Source: JALZAH01 sp051000755 (GTDB taxonomy: Bacteria; Actinomycetota; Acidimicrobiia; Acidimicrobiales; Palsa-688). Taken from it: DNA of 55,818 bases. Of the stretch, positions 48,846-55,818 are shown piece after piece. The translations under genes and the position numbers were made by a program. The notes under the pieces are model-generated. The model did no database searches. It was given only the letters and a program-made list of their open reading frames with translations, and was not told the origin of the DNA. Where the stretch lies: positions 1 to 55,818 of the forward strand of contig JBPCNZ010000065.1 of the NCBI GenBank assembly GCA_051000755.1. The letters are read 5' to 3'. Position 1 is the stretch's first letter, and every line of letters begins with the position of its first letter.

Positions 48846-49514
48846 TCACTCCGGCTCCTCGATTGCTCCACCGGGAGGTTCGCGAAACCGTTTCCGCAAC
48901 GCCTCCCGCTCACCGTCATCGATGGCGTGGATGATGAAGAGGGAACGGATGGCCTCCTCCATGGACCTCACATCGGCCTCAGCCGGGCGGGGGGCGGCGA
49001 GGCGGTGAAGGGCGAAGCCGTCGAGCATGGCCACGAAGACGGCGGCCGCCTCCCGGGCGTGACTGATCCCGAGGGTGGTGAGGGTGTCGGCCGCGGCCTG
49101 CTCGAAGGCGGCGATCGCCTCGGCCACCGCAGGGCGCAGGGCCGGGTTCCGGGCAGCCTCGAGGTAGACCTCGAACTGGGCTACGCCCACCCCGGATTCG
49201 CCCGACACCAGGCTTCGGGCCACGCGCGGGGCGACCTCGTCGATGGTGGTGGCGCCGGCCACCGCCTGTCGCAACAGAGTCGTGAGCGCTTCCTTGCGTT
49301 CGGCCACGTGGAACAGCAACGCCTCGACGGTCAGGTCGTCGATGGAGGCGAAGTAGTAGCCGGCGGAGGCGGGAGGGAGCCCGGCCCGGATGGACACGGC
49401 CCGGTGGGTGACGGCCTTGGCCCCCCTCTCCCCCAGCAGCTCGATGGCCGCCCGCAGGAGGGCCTGGCGGCGCTGACGGCTCCGGTCCTGGCTCGCCCCC
49501 CGCATCTCCACCAT
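48846..49514 (-). CDS. TetR-family transcriptional repressor
   Basis: A 222-residue regulator. The N-terminal helix-turn-helix lies at about 15-60 (RRQALLRAAIELLGERGAKAV, then SIRAGLPPASAGYYFASIDDL) and a helical ligand-binding domain follows. It is divergent from the first secreted lipase gene, with a dyad operator between. I choose ATG 49514 (GGGAG just upstream) over TTG 49529, because the TTG lies inside the putative promoter/operator. The ligand is unknown, perhaps a fatty-acid-like molecule from the lipases. Confidence 0.85.
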   Translation of the reverse strand: MVEMRGASQDRSRQRRQALLRAAIELLGERGAKAVTHRAVSIRAGLPPASAGYYFASIDDLTVEALLFHVAERKEALTTLLRQAVAGATTIDEVAPRVARSLVSGESGVGVAQFEVYLEAARNPALRPAVAEAIAAFEQAAADTLTTLGISHAREAAAVFVAMLDGFALHRLAAPRPAEADVRSMEEAIRSLFIIHAIDDGEREALRKRFREPPGGAIEEPE

Positions 49515-49552
49515 TGACTCCCGTTCCAAAATACCTATACTTCTGTGTAGGT
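49514..49552. promoter_or_regulatory. lipase promoter overlapped by a TetR-type operator
   Basis: On the plus strand TTGACT (49514-49519), a 16-bp spacer and TATACT (49536-49541) form a promoter for the lipase gene. ACCTATAC and GTGTAGGT (49533-49552), around TTCT, form an inverted repeat with one mismatch that covers the -10. It lies between the divergent tetR and lipase genes. Confidence 0.6.
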
Positions 49553-49582
49553 TAGCGGAGCTTTGGAACCAGGGGGAACGAC

Positions 49583-50473
49583 ATGAACCGTACCGTCGCC
49601 GGCCGGACCATCGCCCGGTTGGCCGCCGCCACCGCCCTGGCGGCCAGCCTGATGCTCGGCGTGGGCACCGCCCCGGTCTCTGCCGCCGTCCCGGGATCGG
49701 GAGGGGTCAACGACTGGACCTGCCAGCCGTCGGCGGCCCACCCCCAGCCCGTGGTGGTCCTCCACGGCCTCGGCGCCACGGCCGCCGAGGACACCGGCAT
49801 GTACCTCGCCCCCTTGCTCGCCGCTACCGGCTATTGCACCTTCACCGTGACCTACGGGGCCACGTCCGGGTTCGGCCCGCTGGTCGGTGGCGTGGGCCAC
49901 GTGGCGGCGTCCGGGCGACAGATCGGTGCGTTCGTCGACCATGTCCTGGCGTCGACCCATGCAACGAAGGTCGACCTGGTGGGCCACTCCGAGGGAGCAT
50001 TCCTGTCGCTCTACGTGCCCAAGGTGACCGGCTACGCCGGCAAGGTCGCCAACGTGGTGGCGCTCGCTCCGCCCACCCACGGCACCACCTTCTCCAACCT
50101 GGTGACCATCGGCGACCTCCTCGGACTGCGGCCCGAGGTCGACGCCGTCCTCAACGGTGGTGGGTGCCAGGCGTGCGACGAGCTCATCGTCGGCGGCTCG
50201 GCGGTGACCCAACTCGACACCGGCCCGATCGCCCAGTCCGGCGTGGGCTACACCGTCCTCGCCTCCCGCAGTGATGAGCTCGTCACCCCGACGGCGACCG
50301 CCTTCGTCGAGGAACCGGGAGTGCACAACGCCTACGTTCAAGACACCTGCCCCCTCGACCCGGTGGGCCACATCGGCGAGGCCTACGACCCCGACGTTGC
50401 CCAGATGATCCTCAACGCCCTCGATCCTGCCACGGCCCGGCCCGTCGCCTGCAGCTTCGGGGCACCGTTGTGA
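49583..50473 (+). CDS. secreted lipase/esterase (alpha/beta hydrolase)
   Basis: A 296-residue exported hydrolase. The Sec signal peptide is about residues 1-35 (basic start, then LAAATALAASLMLGVGTAPVSAA). HGLG forms the oxyanion region, and DLVGHSEGAF is the nucleophile elbow with catalytic Ser. Likely acid and His are in SRSDELVTP and VGHIGEAYDPD. Cys pairs (CQPS/CTFT, CQACDE, CPLD) suggest disulfides. AGGGGGAACGAC before the ATG provides a ribosome-binding site. It is adjacent to, and probably repressed by, the divergent TetR. Confidence 0.88.
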   Translation: MNRTVAGRTIARLAAATALAASLMLGVGTAPVSAAVPGSGGVNDWTCQPSAAHPQPVVVLHGLGATAAEDTGMYLAPLLAATGYCTFTVTYGATSGFGPLVGGVGHVAASGRQIGAFVDHVLASTHATKVDLVGHSEGAFLSLYVPKVTGYAGKVANVVALAPPTHGTTFSNLVTIGDLLGLRPEVDAVLNGGGCQACDELIVGGSAVTQLDTGPIAQSGVGYTVLASRSDELVTPTATAFVEEPGVHNAYVQDTCPLDPVGHIGEAYDPDVAQMILNALDPATARPVACSFGAPL

Positions 50474-50521
50474 TCGAGCCGGCATCCACCACCTCCTCCG
50501 CCACTACTCAAGGAGTGACCA

Positions 50522-51556
50522 ATCACCCTCTTCCGTCAGGCCCATCGCCGTTGGACTCTTGCCGTCCTGACCGCACTCGCCACCGCGCTGGCCTCCGGCG
50601 TGGCGCCATCCTCGGCCACCGCCAGCCCGTCGGCAACGGCCACGGCGGCGGCGAACCCGCCGGGTAACACGGCCACCGCATCGTCGCCCTACCCGGTGAT
50701 CTACAGTCCCGGCACCGGACTGGCGGGAGCGATCAACCCGACCACGCCCCCGCCAGGGACCAATGACTGGTCCTGCAAGCCGAGCGGCGCCCATCCCTTG
50801 CCCGTGATCCTGGTCCACGGCCTGGGCGCCAACGGATCGGACAACTGGGGGACGATGGGGCCGCTTCTGGCGGACAACGGCTACTGCGTCTTCACCCTCA
50901 CCTACGGCACCGACCCGGGCGAGAACACCATCGGCGGGGTCCGGCCCATGGAACAGAGCAGCGCCCAGCTGGCGGCGTTCGTCAACCGGGTCCTGGCCGC
51001 CACCGGCGCCTCCAAGGTCGACCTGGTGGGCCATTCCGAAGGGACGGTGATGCCGCAGTACTACCTCAAGTTCCGGGGTGGGGCAGCCAAGGTGGCCACC
51101 TACGTCGCCATCACACCGCTCTACCAGGGAACGACGCTCGGCGGCCTCAACGCCCTGCTCCAGGCCTTCGAGACGACGTTGCCGGCGCTCGCCCAACCCA
51201 TCGAGAGCGCCGTCGCATCCGGTTGTGGGTCATGCCAGGAGTTCCTCAACGGCTCCCCGTTCCTCGCCCACCTCTACGCCGACGGTATCTATGCCGTCGG
51301 CGGGGTGGCCTACACCACCATCATGACCCGCTACGACGAGGCCGTCACCCCCTACACCTCTGGCGCCCTCCACGCCCCCAATGCCACCAACGTCGTGGTC
51401 CAGGACCAGTGCCCGTTGGACTTCTCCGAGCACGTCACCATGGCCTTCGATCCGGTGACCGCCCAGGACGTCCTCAACGCCCTCGACCCGGCCCAGACCC
51501 AGCCCGTGCCCTGCACCCTCGTCCTGCCCGGGATCGGAGCCCCGTTGTTTCCCTAG
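50522..51556 (+). CDS. second secreted lipase/esterase, no canonical start codon
   Basis: A 344-residue paralogue of the previous gene (HGLGANGSDNWG, DLVGHSEGTVMPQYY, CQEF, QCPLDFSEH). Residues following 50522 read TLFRQAHRRWTLAVLTALAT, then ALASGVAPSSATA: a complete signal peptide. Yet no ATG, GTG or TTG opens this frame before it; the in-frame TGA is at 50516. AAGGAG (50510-50515) lies 6 nt before an ATC at 50522, exactly where a start belongs. GTG 50600 would remove the signal peptide. Either ATC is used or an ATG was lost or miscalled. Confidence 0.75.
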   Translation: MTLFRQAHRRWTLAVLTALATALASGVAPSSATASPSATATAAANPPGNTATASSPYPVIYSPGTGLAGAINPTTPPPGTNDWSCKPSGAHPLPVILVHGLGANGSDNWGTMGPLLADNGYCVFTLTYGTDPGENTIGGVRPMEQSSAQLAAFVNRVLAATGASKVDLVGHSEGTVMPQYYLKFRGGAAKVATYVAITPLYQGTTLGGLNALLQAFETTLPALAQPIESAVASGCGSCQEFLNGSPFLAHLYADGIYAVGGVAYTTIMTRYDEAVTPYTSGALHAPNATNVVVQDQCPLDFSEHVTMAFDPVTAQDVLNALDPAQTQPVPCTLVLPGIGAPLFP

Positions 51557-51589
51557 CCACCCGGCTGAGCCTGAGCAGCCTGAGCTCTG

Positions 51590-52621
51590 CTACCGGGTCC
51601 AGGCCAGGAAACGCTCCAGGTCCCAGGTGTTGATCACCGAGGAAGGGTCGATGGCACACGCCACCGCCTCGGCCGCCCCGTACCGCTGCCAGGCCAGCTG
51701 GCCCGGGGCATGGGCGTCGGTGTCGATGGTGAACGACACCCCGAGGGCGGCGGCCATGGCCAACAGCTCGTCGGGCGGATCGAGGCGCTCGGGCCGGGAG
51801 TTGATCTCCACCGCGGTACCCCCCGCGGCGCAGGCGGAGAACACCGCCTCGGCGTCGAACGAGGACGGGGGCCGGCCCTTGCCGACCACGATCCGGCCCG
51901 TGCAGTGCCCGAGGATGTCCACCCGGGGGTTGCCCACGGCCCGCACCATGCGGTCGGTCATGGGCGCGGCGTCCATGCGCAGCTTGGAGTGGACCGAGGC
52001 CACCACGACGTCCAGGCGATCGAGGAGCTCGTCGTCGGCGTCGAGGGTCCCATCGTCGAGGATGTCCACCTCGATCCCGGTCAGGATCCGCATGGGCGAC
52101 GTCTCGTTGAGCTCGGCCACCACATCGATCTGGCGGCGTAGCCGTTCGGCGGACAGGCCGTTGGCCACCTTGAGCCGAGGCGAGTGATCCGTCAGGGCCC
52201 AGTACTGGTGACCGAGATCCGCCGCCGCTGCGGCCATGGTCTCGATGGGGCTGCCCCCGTCGGACCAATCCGAATGGCTGTGGCAATCGCCGAGCAGAGC
52301 CGCGACCATGGCGTCGACGGCGGGATCGTCCGCCTCGCCGGCTCCCGCCTCGTCACCTGCGGCCTCTTCCAGGCCGGTCAGGTACGCCGGGACCTCGCCA
52401 GCCAGGGCTTCGCTCACCACCCGGGCGGTGCTGTCGCCGATCCCTCGCAGCTCCCGAAGCCGGCCCTGAGCGGCCAGGGCCGCGGTCTGCTCGTCGCCTG
52501 CCTCCCGCACCGCGTCGGCCGCCCGACGGAAGGCCCGGACCCGGTACGTCGGTTGTCTCGACCGCTCGAGGAGATAGGCGATGCGCTCCAGGGCCTCGAC
52601 AGGGCCGGGCCCGGTGGTCAT
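51590..52621 (-). CDS. PHP-domain protein with N-terminal helix-hairpin-helix (PolX-C-like)
   Basis: A 343-residue protein. The N-terminal part (about 1-85) resembles the helical and helix-hairpin-helix region of family X DNA polymerases (LERIAYLLERSRQPTYRVRA, RGIGDSTARVV). The PHP metallo-phosphoesterase domain shows DCHSHSDWSDGG, ALTDHSPRL, GIEVDIL, ASVHSKL, GHCTGR and DTDAHAPGQL. No polymerase catalytic domain lies between them, so it is not PolX. It may process DNA ends or phosphorylated metabolites such as histidinol phosphate. GGAG lies 9 nt before the ATG. Confidence 0.86.
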   Translation of the reverse strand: MTTGPGPVEALERIAYLLERSRQPTYRVRAFRRAADAVREAGDEQTAALAAQGRLRELRGIGDSTARVVSEALAGEVPAYLTGLEEAAGDEAGAGEADDPAVDAMVAALLGDCHSHSDWSDGGSPIETMAAAAADLGHQYWALTDHSPRLKVANGLSAERLRRQIDVVAELNETSPMRILTGIEVDILDDGTLDADDELLDRLDVVVASVHSKLRMDAAPMTDRMVRAVGNPRVDILGHCTGRIVVGKGRPPSSFDAEAVFSACAAGGTAVEINSRPERLDPPDELLAMAAALGVSFTIDTDAHAPGQLAWQRYGAAEAVACAIDPSSVINTWDLERFLAWTR

Positions 52622-52673
52622 GGTTGGGTTCTCCGCCGCCGGGGGGGCGGCCTTTCGGTGCCCCTGTCGATGG

Positions 52674-53942
52674 TCACGGGGTCGAGGATGCCGGGGGCGT
52701 GGTCGTCGTGGGCCGCACCGTGGTCGACGTGGTGGTCGTGGCCCGGGTGGTGGTGGTCGTCCTCGGCACCGTCGTCGGGGTCGTGGTAGCCGGGACCGTC
52801 GTCGGCGTGGTGGTGGCCGGAGCCGTGGTCGGGGTCGTGGTGGACGGGGTCGTCGTCGCCGTGGTGGTCGGGGCCGTGGTCCCGACGGTCGTCGTCGAAG
52901 GGGTGCTGGGGCTCTTGGTGTTGGCCGCCAGGATGAGGATGATGATCACCGCGATGATCACCAGCAGGATGGCGGCGGCGATGCCGAGCGCCCGGCGGTG
53001 GTCGGCGCGCTCGATGGGCTCGACCACGGGCGGGAAGGCGGCGGGGAGGACACGGGTGCCCGGATCGGCCATCACCGTCGGGGCGGCCAGCACGGTGGGC
53101 GGCAGGTCCGGACCGCCCCGGCGCAGGTCCGCGGCCATGGCGTCGGCGGACGGATAGCGATCCTCGGGTCGAGGAGCCATGGCCCGACGGATGACCCGGG
53201 CCAGGTCCGGCTCGATGACGGGCACGGCCTCGGCCCCTCCCCCGCCGCCAACCCCGGTACCGGCCACCGTGGCATCGAGGGCGCCGGGCGGCGGCTTGCG
53301 CCCGGTCGCGGCCTCATAGAGCACCACCCCCAGGGCAAACAGGTCGGTGGCCACCGTCGCCGGCTGCCCGGCCAGGCGTTCGGGGGCCAGGTAGGCCGGG
53401 GTGCCCAGCACCAGCCCCACGGCCGTCTCGTCACCGTCGGCGCCGCCCTGGCCGACCATCATCTTGGCGATGCCGAAATCAGCGACCTTGGCCCGGTTCT
53501 CCTCGGTGATCAGCACGTTGCCGGGCTTGATGTCGCGGTGAAGGAGCCCGATGTCGTGGGCCGCCCCAAGGGCGGCCAGGACGCCGCAGGCGACCGTGCG
53601 CAACCACCCCTGGTCGACCGGTCCTGCGGCGATCCGGTCGGCCAGGGTCTCTCCCGGGAGCCGCTCCATGACCAGGAACGCCCTCCCGGCGTGCTCCCCG
53701 CTGTCGTAGACGCTCACCACCGACGGATGGGAGAAGCGAGCTGCGGATCGGGCCTCGGCTTCGAAGCGGCGGCGCATGCCGGCATCGGCGGCCACCTCCG
53801 GTCGCAGCACCTTCACGGCCACCGGTCTCTCCAACCGCTCGTCGAAGGCATCGAGCACCTCGGCCATGCCGCCCCGGCCCAGCCGGGAGCCCAGCCGGTA
53901 ACGACCGGCGATCAGCGGCCTGGGTCCCTGCGCGCCAGCCAT
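52674..53942 (-). CDS. Ser/Thr protein kinase with Thr/Pro-rich extracellular tail
   Basis: A 422-residue Hanks-type kinase. LGRGGMAEV is the glycine loop, VAVKVL the ATP Lys (44), HRDIKPGN the catalytic loop, VADFGIAK the DFG motif and GTPAYLAPE the activation segment end. A membrane helix at about 320-340 (ILLVIIAVIIILIL) is followed by about 80 extracellular residues that are almost only Thr, Pro, Ser, Ala and Val. There are no PASTA repeats, unlike PknB. The kinase domain would face the cytoplasm. ATG 53942 is followed directly by the kinase fold. The gene is divergent from mobA. Confidence 0.92.
   Translation of the reverse strand: MAGAQGPRPLIAGRYRLGSRLGRGGMAEVLDAFDERLERPVAVKVLRPEVAADAGMRRRFEAEARSAARFSHPSVVSVYDSGEHAGRAFLVMERLPGETLADRIAAGPVDQGWLRTVACGVLAALGAAHDIGLLHRDIKPGNVLITEENRAKVADFGIAKMMVGQGGADGDETAVGLVLGTPAYLAPERLAGQPATVATDLFALGVVLYEAATGRKPPPGALDATVAGTGVGGGGGAEAVPVIEPDLARVIRRAMAPRPEDRYPSADAMAADLRRGGPDLPPTVLAAPTVMADPGTRVLPAAFPPVVEPIERADHRRALGIAAAILLVIIAVIIILILAANTKSPSTPSTTTVGTTAPTTTATTTPSTTTPTTAPATTTPTTVPATTTPTTVPRTTTTTRATTTTSTTVRPTTTTPPASSTP
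52680..52915. repeat. low-complexity repeat encoding the kinase tail
   Basis: Imperfect units such as GTGGTCGTGG and GTCGTCGGGGTCGTGGT recur for over 200 bp. On the minus strand they encode repeated ATTTPTTVP-like units. Strong sequence bias and tandem copies make it prone to length change. It is within the kinase coding frame, not a CRISPR array. Confidence 0.75.
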
Positions 53943-54118
53943 CCCTAACGGTCTAGTTGTCGGGACCGGCCCCCGCCACCCGTCAAAGGCCCCGCCCGTG
54001 GGCGGCCGCCCGCCAATGGCCCGCTCGGCAAGGGCCCCGCCCGGCAAAGCCCCGCCCGAGCGGTCGCCCTGGCTGTCGTTGTCGCTCGCCTTCGACCGCA
54101 GGGCAGACTGGGACGCCT

Positions 54119-54715
54119 ATGGACGTGGCCGGCATCGTGCTCACCGGCGGCGCCAGCCGGCGGATGGGTAGGCCCAAGGCCACGTTGGCTATCGGGACCA
54201 CGACCCTGGCGGCCCGAACGGCCGCCCTCGTGGAGACTGTCGCCCAACCGGTGGTCGAGGTCGGCCCTGGCCACAGCGGCTTGCCTGCGGTGCCCGACAC
54301 GATCGTCGCCGGCGGTCCGCTGGCGGCCATGGCCACCGGTGCCGCCTGGCTCGCCGGGCACGGGTGGTCCGGTCCCGCCCTGGTGGTGGCGACCGACCTG
54401 CCTCGCCTCAGCGGCGACCTGCTGGCCTGGCTGGCCGCCCACCCCGCAGAAGGGTCCGTCGTTCTCCTCGACCACAGTGGACGGCCCCAACCCCTCTGCG
54501 GCCGCTACCAGCCCGCCGAGCTGACGACGGCCGAGATGCTGGTGGCATCGGGCCGCCGGGCCATGCGCGACCTGCTCGACGCCGCTCTCGCGGTCACCTA
54601 CGTTGAGGCGACTGAGTGGGTGCGGGCCACGGGCGCGCCCGATGCTCTCATCGACGTCGACACACCAAACGACCTGGCCGCCGCCGGCCTGAACCGACCC
54701 CGGGAAACCGGGTGA
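54119..54715 (+). CDS. mobA: molybdenum cofactor guanylyltransferase MobA
   Basis: A 198-residue nucleotidyltransferase that adds GMP to molybdopterin. GIVLTGGASRRMGRPKATL is the MobA GTP-binding signature, and VVATDLPRLSGDLL provides the metal-binding Asp. The C-terminus contains TGAPDALIDVDTPNDL, typical of the family. ATG 54119 fits the first strand (MDVAGIVLTGG). The stop overlaps fdhD by 4 bp, linking it to molybdoenzyme maturation. Confidence 0.92.
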   Translation: MDVAGIVLTGGASRRMGRPKATLAIGTTTLAARTAALVETVAQPVVEVGPGHSGLPAVPDTIVAGGPLAAMATGAAWLAGHGWSGPALVVATDLPRLSGDLLAWLAAHPAEGSVVLLDHSGRPQPLCGRYQPAELTTAEMLVASGRRAMRDLLDAALAVTYVEATEWVRATGAPDALIDVDTPNDLAAAGLNRPRETG

Positions 54716-55551
54716 TCTCCGCCCCCCGAGCCGTGACCCACGTCCACGCCATCGGATATCGCGGCGACCACCACCTCACCGTTCCCGAGACCGTCGCGAC
54801 CGAGGAGCCACTCGAGATCCGGGTGGCGGGCCCCGGCCAGGAGGCGACGCCGGCGGTGGTGACCATGCGGACACCGGGGCACGACTTCGAGTTGGCGGCT
54901 GGCTTCCTCGTCACCGAAGGGCTGAGCGGCGCCCACGAGGTAGCAGCCGTCGCCTATTGCGATGGGGCCCGGCCCGAGCACCGCTTCAACACAGTCACCG
55001 TGTCCCTGCGCCGAGCCTGGGACCCATCGTCGACCAGACGGGATTTCATGGCCACCTCGGCCTGCGGTGTGTGCGGCAAGTCGAGCATCGACCACGTGGA
55101 GCTCTCCTGCCCCGTCGTGGTGCCCGGCCCGCCGATCGCCGCCTCGCTCATCACCGACCTTCCCGACCGCCTCCGAGCCGGCCAGCGGGTCTTCGACTCC
55201 ACCGGTGGGCTCCACGCCGCCGGCCTGTTCGACATCGAGGGCGAACTGAGTTGCCTGCGCGAGGACGTCGGCCGTCACAACGCGGTGGACAAGATCGTCG
55301 GCAATCGGGTGTTGACGCACCGGACCCTTCCCGCCTCCGGCGGCGCCGTGCTCATGGTGTCGGGCCGGGTCAGCTTCGAGATCGTGCAGAAGGCGGCCAT
55401 GGCCGGCGTTGGCGTCCTCGCCGCCGTCTCCGCTCCCTCCAGCCTGGCCGTGACCGCCGCCGACCGCCTGGGGCTGACCATCGCCGGCTTCGTGCGAAAC
55501 GGCCGCTACAACGTCTACACCCACCCCGAGCGGATCGACCTCGACCGCTGA
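54712..55551 (+). CDS. fdhD: formate dehydrogenase accessory sulfurtransferase FdhD
   Basis: A 279-residue protein that delivers sulfur from IscS to molybdenum cofactor in formate dehydrogenases. The active loop is SACGVCGKSS (CxxC). FDSTGGLHAAGLF and REDVGRHNAVDKIVG are strong family signatures, and SGRVSFEIVQKAAMAG follows. GTG 54712 overlaps the mobA stop (GTGA), so the two genes are co-translated. The formate dehydrogenase itself is not in the window. Confidence 0.93.
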   Translation: MISAPRAVTHVHAIGYRGDHHLTVPETVATEEPLEIRVAGPGQEATPAVVTMRTPGHDFELAAGFLVTEGLSGAHEVAAVAYCDGARPEHRFNTVTVSLRRAWDPSSTRRDFMATSACGVCGKSSIDHVELSCPVVVPGPPIAASLITDLPDRLRAGQRVFDSTGGLHAAGLFDIEGELSCLREDVGRHNAVDKIVGNRVLTHRTLPASGGAVLMVSGRVSFEIVQKAAMAGVGVLAAVSAPSSLAVTAADRLGLTIAGFVRNGRYNVYTHPERIDLDR

Positions 55552-55679
55552 CGGCAAGGGGTGCGTCGCTGGGAGGCGGGCCAACCTCATCATGCAGGGT
55601 GACGCCAACCTGGTCCTCTCAGAGCGTCAGCAGCCTGGCCGGGACGGCCGTGCTCTCCATGGATGTCGCACCCTGTTCG

Positions 55680-55685
55680 TAGTCT
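55680..55685 (+). promoter_or_regulatory. -10 element of the 3'-edge gene
   Basis: TAGTCT followed by 6 nt (TGGGGG) and ATG 55692 repeats exactly the arrangement upstream of transketolase. The run of G could also serve as a weak ribosome-binding site. Confidence 0.4.
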
Positions 55686-55691
55686 TGGGGG

Positions 55692-55818
55692 ATGGAATCG
55701 TGTGGTTGGGGAGGTCAGGCGGAGCGGATCGTCGATGATCTCTCCGGGTTGGCGCAGCGGGTCGAACCTGGTCTGATTCCTCCCGAGGACGCGGTGACTG
55801 TGGCCGGGTTGTTCACCA
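55692..55818 (+). CDS. start of a gene cut by the window edge, possibly DUF222/HNH protein
   Basis: The frame from ATG 55692 stays open to the end of the window (42 residues, MESCGWGGQAERIVDDLSGL, then IPPEDAVTVAGLFT). The pattern resembles the N-terminal helix of actinobacterial DUF222 proteins, which often carry a C-terminal HNH nuclease. With so little sequence this is only a suggestion. The 140 bp before it, after fdhD, contains no other gene. Confidence 0.35.
   Translation, partial: MESCGWGGQAERIVDDLSGLAQRVEPGLIPPEDAVTVAGLFT

Noticed and set aside
52680..52915. CRISPR-like repetitive DNA
   Set aside because: Units are short, imperfect and in the kinase reading frame. There are no unique spacers and no cas genes.
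1..55818. tRNA, rRNA or other structured RNA genes
   Set aside because: Intergenic gaps are short, and I found no cloverleaf with a GTTCRANNC-like T-loop and no rRNA-like stretch.

Overview
The window is high-GC (roughly 70% by eye), gene-dense bacterial DNA with many 1-8 bp gene overlaps and frequent GTG/TTG starts. The strongest taxonomic signal is a complete Pup-proteasome locus (mpa, dop, pup, prcB, prcA, pafA, pafB, pafC) followed at a distance by tatA, tatC and a helY-type helicase, an order known from actinobacteria such as Mycobacterium. A MarP-type protease, a TAP-family lipoprotein pair, a sigma-B/F-type sigma factor and a DUF3151 protein agree. I infer an actinobacterium, possibly Acidimicrobiia-like; no rRNA or tRNA gene is present to confirm this. 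I see no IS element, prophage, CRISPR array or origin, and no gene-free stretch longer than 300 bp.

Layout. 1-6.7 kb (minus): a LysM/transglycosylase, a tandem ThyX-like protein, HelY, TatC and TatA. 6.7-8.3 kb: a tiny membrane protein, a glycerophosphodiesterase and signal peptidase I. 8.4-17.6 kb (minus): pafC-pafB-pafA and mpa-dop-pup-prcB-prcA, separated by a plus-strand DUF2007-like gene. 17.8-24.5 kb: a ferredoxin, then a tightly overlapping minus-strand series. That series runs (in transcription order) DacB, a Lon-N-domain protein, three small membrane proteins, a ubiquitin-like sulfur carrier, a TtuA-like tRNA thiolase, TrmI and a MarP-like protease. 24.6-32 kb (plus): desaturase, unknown, FIST protein, transketolase, transaldolase, 6-phosphogluconolactonase and LOG protein. 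32-35.5 kb (minus): two TAP-type secreted hydrolases. 35.5-41.6 kb: dipeptidase, Cys-rich protein, an alpha-glucosidase with an apparent frameshift, and small regulators including an ArsR-AHSA1 fusion. 41.7-47 kb (minus): RNase D, sigma factor, flavin reductase, prepilin peptidase, MazEF, SUFU-domain protein and DUF3151. 47-55.8 kb: HIT protein, TyrRS, TetR regulator with two secreted lipases, PHP protein, Ser/Thr kinase, MobA, FdhD and the start of a probable DUF222 protein.

Functionally, the core is protein turnover and modification. Pup ends in GGE, PafA ligates it, Mpa (C-terminal GQYL) feeds PrcAB, Dop removes Pup, and PafBC is the DNA-damage regulator known from relatives. A second ubiquitin-like carrier sits with TtuA and TrmI, which in Thermus modify the T-loop of tRNA. 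A recurring start signal runs through the window: a TANNNT hexamer 6-7 nt upstream of the start codon with no Shine-Dalgarno, suggesting widespread leaderless transcription. I used it to choose several starts.

Three points need a sequence check before biological interpretation: the one-base frameshift in the GH13 gene (about 38279), the lack of a normal start codon in the second lipase (ATC at 50522 behind a good Shine-Dalgarno), and the extra two residues after Gly-Gly in the ubiquitin-like carrier.
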